Shown here in pieces: positions 42,128-50,153 of a DNA stretch of 64,000 nucleotides. The stretch is from assembly GCA_035295745.1 (NCBI GenBank), contig DATGIL010000102.1, positions 186,001 through 250,000 on the forward strand, in the 5' to 3' direction. The position numbers were made by a program, and so were the translations under genes. Below the pieces are notes generated by a model. That model had not been told where the DNA came from. It searched no databases and worked only from the letters and a program-made list of their open reading frames with translations. Source of the stretch: JAIQFL01 sp035295745 (GTDB lineage: Bacteria > Acidobacteriota > Terriglobia > Bryobacterales > Bryobacteraceae). How positions within the stretch are numbered: the stretch's first letter is position 1; each line of letters opens with the position of its first letter.

Positions 42128-44260
42128 ATGAACGACGAACAGGCAGCCAGAAAGGAACCGGGCGGCACACGCCGTGAATTCCTCAGCAGGGCGCTGGCGG
42201 CCAGTGCGGGCCTCGCGCTCGGATCCATCCTGCCACATAGCGGTGACACCGTTGAGGCGCAGACCGCGACCTGTGTGACGCCGGGCGAAACCTTGGTGGA
42301 GATCGCCGCAATCAAAAAGCCCACACCCAACACTCCCGGACCTGTTCGAGGCGTCATCAAGATTTTGAACGAGAAGAAGGCCTACTGGGGAGGGTCCAAA
42401 ACCGGCGGACCGCCCGTGTGCGAGACCGGCCAGATGCGCTACTTCGCCGCCTCCCTTCCGAACGGCCCCCAGATCTGGCCATTGAAACCCGGGATTCCAG
42501 CGCCTGGACCCACAATCCGCGCAAGGGTCGGAGATTCTGTCGAAATCACGCTTCTCAACCAGGTGGATGTGTCGGCATTCGGCAATTCGCTGGACACCGG
42601 TGAACGCGGCGACGGTTGCGATGTTGCGACCATGGCGAGTCCCAACGGATCGCTGAACATTTATCCCGGCAATCCGCCCTTCGATAACATGCCTAACTGT
42701 TATCACGGATCGAGCACGGCGAACCTGCATTATCACGGCACACACGTCAGCCCGAATGTCATTCAGGACAACGTGTTCGTCCAGCTCCGGCCTTCGCCGC
42801 GCGCCAATGGCACGCCCGTGGTGAACGAGGAATTTCTCAAGAAATACGACTTCGGCCAGATCTTCGCGAACTGCCAAGCCGGGCACTCGCCCATGAAATG
42901 GGAAGATCTGCCTGCCAAGTGGCGCGGCCGGCAAGAATCGCTACTGAAGGACTACGACAACGAATCCGTCTGGCAGGGAAAGAAGGGTGCAACGCCTGTC
43001 GCCGAACGGCTGTGGACCAAGGATTCGACCGACATCATGGCTGGCCGATGGCCGCAATACTACATCGGCGCCTATCCCTCCTGTCTCAAATTGCCGGTGT
43101 GGAACGGTCAGGAAAACAGCATGGGGCAGGCTCCCGGAACCCACTGGTATCACGCCCACAAGCACGGCTCCACCTCCCTCAACCTCGCCAACGGAATGGC
43201 CGGCGCATTCATCATCGAGGGCGATTACGATGACAAATTGAAACCCCTGTTCAACAAGGAAGTGGTGCTGGTGTTGCAGACTTACGCCGCGCAGATCGGC
43301 ACGCTCCGTGCACCCGATTCGTCCACGTCCGACCTGGTCTTCGTGAACGGGCAATTCACTCCGACCCTGGAGATGCAGCCGGGCGAAGTGCAGCTCTGGC
43401 GCATCGTCAACGCATGCAGCGGAACCACCCTGTCGGTCAACGGTCCCCCCAACTCCGTATCACAACCCGGACCGAAGTGGATCCAGACGGCGCAAGACGG
43501 CGTGCAACTCGATCCGGCCAACTACGCCCTTGGCGTGAAGATCGCCGAGACGACTACTCCCGGAACCTGGACCAATGCCACCCTGAAGACGCCCATGACA
43601 GATCCGCCGTGGTTTGGCAATCTCGCGCCGGGCAATCGCGTCGACATGCTGGTACAAGCCCCCGCCTCCGGCACCTTCAGGATCACGGCGGGCTCCACGC
43701 TGCTGTTCACTGTCAAGGTCACCCAGAACCCGATCGCGAATCCGCCCAATTTTCCGCCGCCACAAAGCGCTTTTCCTCCAAAACCCGGCTTTCTTAACGA
43801 CCTCGATCCAGGCAAAGTATCGGTCTATCGAAAGCTGCGCTTCAAGACGACCGCGGTGACCGGAGGCCCTCCCGGCTTCACGATTCCCTCCTCGCAAACC
43901 ATCGATGGCAAGAGGTTCGAGGATCACGAATTCAACCAGACGATGCAATTGGGCGCTACCGAGGAGTGGACCCTCTACAACGAAGGAGGTCCGGCGCATC
44001 CATTCCACATACATGTGAACCCGTTCCAGGTAACGGAGATCAAACTTTCGGCGACGGCGGATCCGATCAAACTCCCGCAACCTTGGATCTGGTGGGACAA
44101 CATCGCCATTCCGACCGGCGGCTATATCAAGATGCTGAGCCGTTTTGCCGACTTCACCGGCGCCTACGTGCTGCACTGCCATATTCTCGATCATGAAGAT
44201 CGGGGCATGATGCAGATGGTGCGGGTGGTCGAGACCGCCACTACTTTGGGCCATCATTAG
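42128..44260 (+). CDS. Tat-exported multicopper oxidase
   Basis: 710 residues from ATG 42128 after AGGAGGAGG. The Tat signal is GGTRREFLSRALAASAGLAL. All four copper motifs are present: LHYHGTHVSPN, HWYHAHKHGSTS, HPFHIHVNPFQV and HCHILDHEDRGMMQMV, the last giving Cys between His residues for the type-1 site and the HCH trinuclear ligands. The protein is longer than typical laccases (about 500) because of inserts after the first domain. It should oxidise phenols, metal ions or a cuprous substrate outside the cytoplasm, using O2, together with the cupredoxin encoded upstream. Confidence 0.93.
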   Translation: MNDEQAARKEPGGTRREFLSRALAASAGLALGSILPHSGDTVEAQTATCVTPGETLVEIAAIKKPTPNTPGPVRGVIKILNEKKAYWGGSKTGGPPVCETGQMRYFAASLPNGPQIWPLKPGIPAPGPTIRARVGDSVEITLLNQVDVSAFGNSLDTGERGDGCDVATMASPNGSLNIYPGNPPFDNMPNCYHGSSTANLHYHGTHVSPNVIQDNVFVQLRPSPRANGTPVVNEEFLKKYDFGQIFANCQAGHSPMKWEDLPAKWRGRQESLLKDYDNESVWQGKKGATPVAERLWTKDSTDIMAGRWPQYYIGAYPSCLKLPVWNGQENSMGQAPGTHWYHAHKHGSTSLNLANGMAGAFIIEGDYDDKLKPLFNKEVVLVLQTYAAQIGTLRAPDSSTSDLVFVNGQFTPTLEMQPGEVQLWRIVNACSGTTLSVNGPPNSVSQPGPKWIQTAQDGVQLDPANYALGVKIAETTTPGTWTNATLKTPMTDPPWFGNLAPGNRVDMLVQAPASGTFRITAGSTLLFTVKVTQNPIANPPNFPPPQSAFPPKPGFLNDLDPGKVSVYRKLRFKTTAVTGGPPGFTIPSSQTIDGKRFEDHEFNQTMQLGATEEWTLYNEGGPAHPFHIHVNPFQVTEIKLSATADPIKLPQPWIWWDNIAIPTGGYIKMLSRFADFTGAYVLHCHILDHEDRGMMQMVRVVETATTLGHH

Positions 44261-44277
44261 AGGCCGGCCAAACGCAA

Positions 44278-44323
44278 AAGCCGCGCGAACCGCCCGATGC
44301 TTCAAGGCGATTTGCGCGGCTTT
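44278..44323. terminator. Bidirectional terminator between the copper oxidase and FAD oxidase genes
   Basis: A perfect 10-bp stem AAAGCCGCGC/GCGCGGCTTT with an internal GCC/GGC pair lies between the convergent stops at 44260 and 44344. A-rich and T-rich flanks on either side allow termination from both strands. Confidence 0.8.
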
Positions 44324-44343
44324 GACTTATCGAGCGGCCCTAC

Positions 44344-45966
44344 CTATCCCAGTAAGTCTTTCAAATACTGGGAGTAGAATAAGCCGCCAGGATCGCGAGA
44401 CTGGCGGTATTTCTTGAACGCATCGACCGGCGCCTGGCGCGTCTGGGTGCGCTGCTTGGTGATGAAGCTCAGGAAGTTCGTATTGAAGGGCGGAGTATAC
44501 GAATCCTGGGCCGGGTTGGTCGGGTCATAGAAACCGTACATCTTGCCGTTGTGCGGGAGTCCTCCCATTGCGACCCATTTCCGCTCGACGTGTGCAAAGA
44601 ACTTCAATAGTTCGTCGGGATACTGTGAGCTTGGCGTCTGCTCCACGAAGCCGATCAGGTCGAGGTTCACGAAGTAGGAGTTCGGATTCTTCGTGAATGC
44701 CCCCGACATCGCGGAGTCGCCTCCCTTTACAAAACGGAATTCCATGGGCGCGGCAATATGGAAGTTACCCGATTGGACGACATAATTATTCACTACTTCC
44801 AGGCTCTCCCACGCTCTCGCCAGACCCGCGTCGTCGTATCCAGGCATTTCGACGAAGTAGGACATAAAGATGACCTGCGACGACTTCGCCAGCCACAGGT
44901 CGGAATACACCTGATTCGCCGCTTTGACCTGCTTTTCGATCTCATCCAGGGCGACGGCGGTAATTACCGCTGGGCCCGCTAACGGCGACCAGTAGGGATC
45001 GGTGGTCTGAGAAGCTCGCACTACTGCTTCGCCAAACTCCCCGATGCCGATCAGGGCCGCACCGTACTTGCCCTCGTGCGCAAGTTTGCAGGCACTTTCC
45101 GGCGCCGGTGCCGAGTTCGGAATCTGCGGCGTCGGGTTGTTTATGATATCCCACCACAGGACGAGAAAGTTGCTGATGCTGAACGGCGCCGCATAGGGCG
45201 TGAAGAAAGACTCCATCCGGCTATGTTTTGCCGGCCCCGTCAACAGTTCTTTGTACTTCGCAATGAAGTCCGCCTTTTTCGCCAGGAGGTATCTCACCGA
45301 CCCGCCCTGCATCGTGTTCGCCCATGGCCGGGGCAGAACGTCGATCGTGATTCTGGTCACGATCCCCAACGTTCCCAGCGATACGCGCGCAAACGTCAGG
45401 ACCGCGTTGCCGCTCCCATCTTTCGTGTTCTTGTCGATCACGGTTTCCTTGCCGTCCGGGCCAACGATCGTGAACGATGCGACGGCCTCGGCGAAGATCG
45501 GTCCCTGTATGGTGCCTCCGTGAACGTCGACCGCCGTCATGCCGCCGATACTGAAGAAACCACCAGCCGTGACCGCATCCAGCATCAGGTTGTTTCTGGT
45601 GAGAAACGCGTCGAGATCGTCCTCCCGAACGCCCGGGTTCACCGTGATCTGGTTAGGCCCGGGTCCCAGAACCATCAGGTCTTTGCCGGCTGCTCCCAGG
45701 TCTGCATAGCACGACATATCGACTAAATAAGTCGTGGGTTTTGGCGCCACCGCGCCGCGATTGTCATTGGTAACCAGCGCCGGCTGTGAATGCCGCTGCC
45801 CAGATACGCGGAGAGTGACTCCCTGCTTCACTGCATCAGCGACGACAGACTGTAGTTCTACAAGATTAGTAGGCGTGAAGTAATAATTCGCGCCGTTGGT
45901 TGGGGGCTCGTGTACGATGTTCCCAGTCCAGTTGCCCCACTTCGGAGATGTGCCACTCGCGCTCAT
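44344..45966 (-). CDS. FAD-linked (VAO-family) oxidoreductase, aldonolactone oxidase-like
   Basis: 540 residues from ATG 45966, selected because GAGGAG lies 8 bp upstream; an upstream frame adds 25 residues without homology. An FAD_binding_4 domain occupies the first 220 residues (YYFTPTNLVELQSVVADAV; RVSGQRHSQPALV, where the His could carry flavin; NLMLDAVTAGGFFSIGGMTA, shown by core GGFFSIGG; VDVHGGT). The C-terminal half is a substrate domain with a berberine/ALO-like end (DPGGLFYSQYLKDLL). It likely oxidises a sugar lactone or alditol with O2. A near-identical 26-bp fragment of this gene occurs at 39704. Confidence 0.87.
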   Translation of the reverse strand: MSASGTSPKWGNWTGNIVHEPPTNGANYYFTPTNLVELQSVVADAVKQGVTLRVSGQRHSQPALVTNDNRGAVAPKPTTYLVDMSCYADLGAAGKDLMVLGPGPNQITVNPGVREDDLDAFLTRNNLMLDAVTAGGFFSIGGMTAVDVHGGTIQGPIFAEAVASFTIVGPDGKETVIDKNTKDGSGNAVLTFARVSLGTLGIVTRITIDVLPRPWANTMQGGSVRYLLAKKADFIAKYKELLTGPAKHSRMESFFTPYAAPFSISNFLVLWWDIINNPTPQIPNSAPAPESACKLAHEGKYGAALIGIGEFGEAVVRASQTTDPYWSPLAGPAVITAVALDEIEKQVKAANQVYSDLWLAKSSQVIFMSYFVEMPGYDDAGLARAWESLEVVNNYVVQSGNFHIAAPMEFRFVKGGDSAMSGAFTKNPNSYFVNLDLIGFVEQTPSSQYPDELLKFFAHVERKWVAMGGLPHNGKMYGFYDPTNPAQDSYTPPFNTNFLSFITKQRTQTRQAPVDAFKKYRQSRDPGGLFYSQYLKDLLG

Positions 45967-46305
45967 AGGGTAGCTCCTCAATTGGAAGACGACACCGATC
46001 TTAGTCAGATTTGACAAAGATTCACCATCGGGCCACGACACTGCGCTTGCAGGTCGCCCTGAATGCCTCTGGCTCTGAGTGCCTCTGGCTATAGTATCGC
46101 AATCCTACTTCGTCGGCACCTATTTCTTACGGAAAACTTATGTAACTTGCAACAATGATGAGACTCCGCCTCCTAACATCGGCATCTGGTTCGATCGTGA
46201 TTCTGTCGCCGGCCGGCACCATGTACTCTTCCTCACAATCAAGGGTGAGTTCGGCCTTGCTTGGTGGACCTCGTTCGCGGAGTCGGCGGACGCCTGATTC
46301 TGGCT
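45967..46305. other. Intergenic region, no gene seen
   Basis: 339 bp upstream of the FAD oxidase and after the permease stop. A short direct repeat around TGCCTCTGGCT occurs twice at about 46061-46090. It should contain the oxidase promoter on the minus strand; no clear element was identified. Confidence 0.45.
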
Positions 46306-48921
46306 CTATTCGCTGCGGAGTGTCTCCATCGGGTCCATGGAGGCGGCCTGTCGTGCTGGAACATAGCTCGCAGCCGTAGCCGCCAGGGCGATCAGCCCGC
46401 CCGCTGCCGCATAGGTAAGCGGATCCAGCGGCGTAAGACCAAACAACAGCGAGGCGATCCAGCGCGAAAGACCCAGCGCCAATGCGAGTCCAATCATGCC
46501 GCCGATGCAGTTCAGCACCAGTCCGCGGCGCACAAACCGCCACTTCAGCGCATTGGGCTCGGCGCCAAGGGCAAGGCGGATGCCCACTTCGTGCCGCCGT
46601 CGCGCGACCGCATAGGCGAGGACACCGTAGACACCCACAATCGCGAGCGTCAGAGCCATCGCTCCGGCGATGGCCAGCAGAACCAGTGCAAACGATGTCT
46701 GCACCATAGATTGCCGGTAAACGTCGTTGAAGGTCCGCACCTTGGCAAGGGGCAGACTGGGATTCACGGCATAGACCTGAGCGGCAATTTCCCGAAGGAG
46801 TGCTTGCGTACCGGCACGCTCGCTCCGAATAGCAAACGTCACGGCACGGCGTCCGCCGATGTGGGAATACACGGTTGCGGGCGCCGGGAGGTTGATGCCG
46901 TCGGCATAAACATCCTCCGCTACTCCGATGACTTCATTCCAAGGACCGTCTCTACCGAACCGGATTCGCTTGCCCAGGGAGCTGATCGGATCGCCCCAAT
47001 TCTCGCGCGCCATGTTCGCCGATACGAGAGCGACGCGGCGTTGACCGAACACATCGTCCCAGGTGAAATCACGTCCTGCCAGGAGTCGTGTACCTTGTGC
47101 GGCAAACAGGCCGGGCGACACGTTCCGGAAGTCGCGGTTTGGAGGCATTTGGTCCGGCGGCGTCTTTCCTTCCACGGCAATTACGATCCCGTTGTGATAT
47201 TCGGCCTCGAGCGGCAGTCCGTGCCCGAAGCCAGCCGCGGTCACTCCGGGAATGGCGGAGAGCCGGTCCAGAATTTCAGACTGCATATGGACTACCTGCT
47301 CCGGCTTGGGCACGAGCGCCTCCGGAATGGAAATTCGCACCGTCTGAATCCACTCCGGATGGGTGAACCCCGGCCTCACGGCCCGCAAGGCGAGAAAGCT
47401 CCGGATCATCAGGCCCGAGCCCACCAGCAGCACAAAAGCCAGCGCCACCTGCATTACCACGAGTGCATTCTGCGCGCGCAATTGGCCCGCCCCTCGCGTC
47501 GAACCCCGCGCGACCTGCATTCGTGCGGGACGGGCGCAGCGCAGGACAGCGGCCAACCCGAACAGCAGGCTCGACCCGACCGCGCAAGCCAACACGAACG
47601 CCAGCGCCCTTCCGTCGAGGGTGATCTCCGCCAGCCGTGGAAGGTTCGCGGGCCCTTGCGTCACGAGAACTCGCAGACCGAGGTACGCCAGCACCAGACC
47701 GAGGGCGCCACCGAGCACGCCCAAGGTCAGACTCTCCACCAGGACTTCTCGCGCGATCCTGCTCCAACTTGCGCCCAGCGCGGCACGAATGGCAAACTCC
47801 TGCTGCCGCGATTGCGCTCGTACCAGAACGAGGTTCGCCACGTTGGCGCAAACCAATAGGAGCACCAGACCGAGCGCTCCCATGAGAAGTGTGAGCATGG
47901 GGCCAATATCCCCCACCACGTCCTTTTTCAAAGAGCGCAGATTGGGTTGGATCTGGAGCCGATCGAGCATTCTGCTGACGCCGGCGGTTTCGCCCCAGCT
48001 CTTCCACACCCGTGCGACATCCTGATTCGCCAACGCCACCGTCACGCCGGGCTTGAGCCTTGCGATGCCGGCGTAGCTCAACTCCTCTGGTAGCCCGTTC
48101 GCAGGAAACCGCTGGGGCAGCAGAATATCCGGGGAGACCTTGGCAACTCGAAACCCAGGAGGCATGACCCCAATCACCAGGCGCGGAATGAAATCGACCA
48201 GGACGGTGCGGCCGATTGCACTCGGATCACCGCCGAATTTCCGCTGCCAGTACCCGTAACTCAGAATCACGGTCTCGGGCGTACCTGGAGTGTCATCTTT
48301 GCCGGAGAACCATCTGCCGATGTGCGGCGGTATCCCCAACGCGGGCAGAACCCCCTGCGTTACCTTGACGATCACCAATTGCTCGGGGTCTCCCAACCCC
48401 GTCACGGTTGCGGCGCCGACAGTCCATACCCCGAAGCTTTCGAAGGCCCTCGCGTTTTCCCTGCAGGCAGCATACATGGCGGGCGAAAGATCCGAGTCCT
48501 CGAATACCCGCCCTTGAACCACCAACCGGTTCGCTACGCCCACCAGCGCTTCTGATCCCGGGTATGACAGGGGGCGGATCAAGACTGCGCTAAACACACT
48601 GAACATGGCGGTATTGGCGCCGATGCCCAGCGCGAGCGTAAGAATTGTAGCGGCGCTGAACCCCGGGTTCCGGCGGATCATGCGTAAGGCATGGCGCGTA
48701 TCGCGCAGAACACTCTCTGCAAATCCCAGTGTGTTCATCCGATAGATCTCTTCCCGGATCAGAGTCGTGTTGCCGAGTTTGCGTTGCGCTGCTTCCCGCG
48801 CCGCCACCGGGTCGAGTCCGCGTGAAACGTACTCTTCCGTGGTGACCTGCAGGTAGAAATCGAGCTCTTCGCGCTGCTCGGCATCGGCTTTTTGACGTTG
48901 AAAGAATCGCCGCCAGTTCAT
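46306..48921 (-). CDS. ADOP-type FtsX/MacB permease
   Basis: 871 residues from ATG 48921. It has a short cytoplasmic N-terminal domain, then a first MacB_PCD/FtsX unit starting with the signature RNPGFSAATILTLALGIGANTAMFS (core LTLALGIGAN), a large periplasmic domain, and a second FtsX block at the C-terminus ending with SLLFGLTPLDPLTYAAAG and YVPARQAASMDPMETLRSE. Two FtsX modules in one chain without an ATPase define the acidobacterial duplicated orphan permeases. The cognate ATPase must be elsewhere. The start overlaps the PadR stop by 4 bp. Confidence 0.93.
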   Translation of the reverse strand: MNWRRFFQRQKADAEQREELDFYLQVTTEEYVSRGLDPVAAREAAQRKLGNTTLIREEIYRMNTLGFAESVLRDTRHALRMIRRNPGFSAATILTLALGIGANTAMFSVFSAVLIRPLSYPGSEALVGVANRLVVQGRVFEDSDLSPAMYAACRENARAFESFGVWTVGAATVTGLGDPEQLVIVKVTQGVLPALGIPPHIGRWFSGKDDTPGTPETVILSYGYWQRKFGGDPSAIGRTVLVDFIPRLVIGVMPPGFRVAKVSPDILLPQRFPANGLPEELSYAGIARLKPGVTVALANQDVARVWKSWGETAGVSRMLDRLQIQPNLRSLKKDVVGDIGPMLTLLMGALGLVLLLVCANVANLVLVRAQSRQQEFAIRAALGASWSRIAREVLVESLTLGVLGGALGLVLAYLGLRVLVTQGPANLPRLAEITLDGRALAFVLACAVGSSLLFGLAAVLRCARPARMQVARGSTRGAGQLRAQNALVVMQVALAFVLLVGSGLMIRSFLALRAVRPGFTHPEWIQTVRISIPEALVPKPEQVVHMQSEILDRLSAIPGVTAAGFGHGLPLEAEYHNGIVIAVEGKTPPDQMPPNRDFRNVSPGLFAAQGTRLLAGRDFTWDDVFGQRRVALVSANMARENWGDPISSLGKRIRFGRDGPWNEVIGVAEDVYADGINLPAPATVYSHIGGRRAVTFAIRSERAGTQALLREIAAQVYAVNPSLPLAKVRTFNDVYRQSMVQTSFALVLLAIAGAMALTLAIVGVYGVLAYAVARRRHEVGIRLALGAEPNALKWRFVRRGLVLNCIGGMIGLALALGLSRWIASLLFGLTPLDPLTYAAAGGLIALAATAASYVPARQAASMDPMETLRSE

Positions 48922-49265
48922 GGTTGCGTCTCCGGAGTCGGTTTCAGGATGCGGCCGATCGCCCGCGCTTGCTCCCAACGGGATCTCTGCGCGCCTGGCT
49001 GCCGTTTGCCCTCGGTCGACCGCCAGTAGTATTTTGCCTTACGATTATTTCCCGAAGTTGCCCGGAACGCAGCGATCCAGCCTCGACTCTGCATGTAGTG
49101 TTGGGCCCGACCAAGCGACCCATGTTCGACTTGAAGAACGCCCCGCTCGATGGCGTGGGCGATTGTCTGGCCATAGGCGGGGCCAGGTACAAGCGTCCGG
49201 AGGATCAGCATGTCCAGGGTTCCCTGCGCCCTCTCGGACTGGAGAGGAGATTGGCGTCTCGGCAT
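48918..49265 (-). CDS. PadR-family repressor, core partly divergent
   Basis: 115 residues. The N-terminal HTH region GTLDMLILRTLVPGPAYGQTIA and the C-terminal YYWRSTEGKRQ, RSRWEQARAIGRIL match PadR regulators linked to ADOP permeases. The middle of the recognition region reads EHGSLGRAQHYMQSRGW where PadR normally has SLYPALHRLEQRGW; several conserved residues are changed, so DNA binding may be altered. It precedes the permease with a 4-bp overlap. Confidence 0.8.
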   Translation of the reverse strand: MPRRQSPLQSERAQGTLDMLILRTLVPGPAYGQTIAHAIERGVLQVEHGSLGRAQHYMQSRGWIAAFRATSGNNRKAKYYWRSTEGKRQPGAQRSRWEQARAIGRILKPTPETQP

Positions 49266-49733
49266 GGTGTCTTGTCGATGATCGACTAGTATCTATCGAC
49301 TATATAATACGCTCGTCGCGAGAAAATGTTAGATACTTGTTTCGATGATCGATAGGAGGGTTAAACAGTTGCGAAAACTACTGCAAGAAGGAATATCGGT
49401 CGCCCACCGTTTACCATCGGCTGACTCCTCGAACGCCGACACGACACCGAGGGGCCGAGCATTTCGAGGATTCAATCACCAACTCGGCATTGACGCACGA
49501 TTGCCTCAGGCCAACGCAAACTCCATTTGAGAAAAGCGGCTGGCTACGAGGGAGAAAATCCCGGAGGGCGACACTGCCCGACCACTTCTGTGTCTCCGCC
49601 TCCGCAGCGTGGCTTCAATAGCGCTGACGCACCTGCCAGGAAGAAAACGCTGCGGGCAAACTCGGCGGCCACAGGCCGCTCCGCTGTCGAAAACCAAAGC
49701 TGGGCCCATTATTTCCTTGAAAATCAGCTTGTA
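49266..49733. other. Divergent promoter region between the PadR-permease and BlaI-BlaR1 units
   Basis: About 470 bp. Near the PadR start two copies of ATCGACTA lie 14 bp apart (49281-49288 and 49295-49302) beside an AT-rich TATATAATA, a candidate operator/promoter. CGATGATCGA also occurs twice, near 49276 and 49344. The remainder holds no identifiable gene. Confidence 0.5.
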
Positions 49734-49753
49734 TACTACAGTATCTTGTAGTA
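49734..49753 (+). promoter_or_regulatory. BlaI-type operator
   Basis: Perfect inverted repeat TACTACA-N6-TGTAGTA ending 13 bp before the BlaI-family start codon. It matches the TACA/TGTA dyads bound by BlaI/MecI repressors. TTGAAA at 49717-49722 is a plausible -35; the -10 within or next to the dyad is weak. The position fits autorepression of the blaI-blaR1 pair. Confidence 0.8.
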
Positions 49754-49766
49754 GGATTGCCTTACG

Positions 49767-50153
49767 ATGCCAACGCCCAAGCTCTCCAGGCTGGAACTCC
49801 GGATCATGGAAACGCTTTGGACCAGGGGCCCGTCCTCCATCCGTGAACTGCGGGAAGCGTTTCCCGAAGAGGAAAGGCCCGCCTACACCACGGTGCAGAC
49901 AGTTGTCTATCGCCTCGAATTTAAGAAGGCAGTACGGCGCACCGAGAAGATTAGCAACGCCCACGTTTTTGAGCCTCTAGTCTCCCGCACCTCCGCGCAG
50001 CATCGGATGATCGACGACTTGGTGGCGCTGTTCGGCGGCAAATCCCTGCCCATCGTCGCGCACCTGATCGATTCGGGGAAACTCACTCCCGAGGAAGTGC
50101 GCGAAGCCCGCAAGGTGCTTCGAAACGCCACCAGGAAGGACAAGAGTCAATGA
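49767..50153 (+). CDS. BlaI/MecI/CopY-family repressor
   Basis: 128 residues. The winged HTH is typical: LSRLELRIMETLWTRGPSSIREL, shown by its core ELRIMETLW, then PAYTTVQTVVYRLEFKKAVRR; the C-terminal dimerisation and cleavage helix follows. It binds TACA/TGTA dyads and is inactivated through the partner protease. A matching operator lies 13 bp upstream, and the M56 protease gene overlaps its stop by 4 bp. Confidence 0.93.
   Translation: MPTPKLSRLELRIMETLWTRGPSSIRELREAFPEEERPAYTTVQTVVYRLEFKKAVRRTEKISNAHVFEPLVSRTSAQHRMIDDLVALFGGKSLPIVAHLIDSGKLTPEEVREARKVLRNATRKDKSQ

Noticed and set aside
46261..47859. 532-codon plus-strand open frame
   Set aside because: Antisense to an ADOP permease, low-complexity Arg/Gln/His composition.
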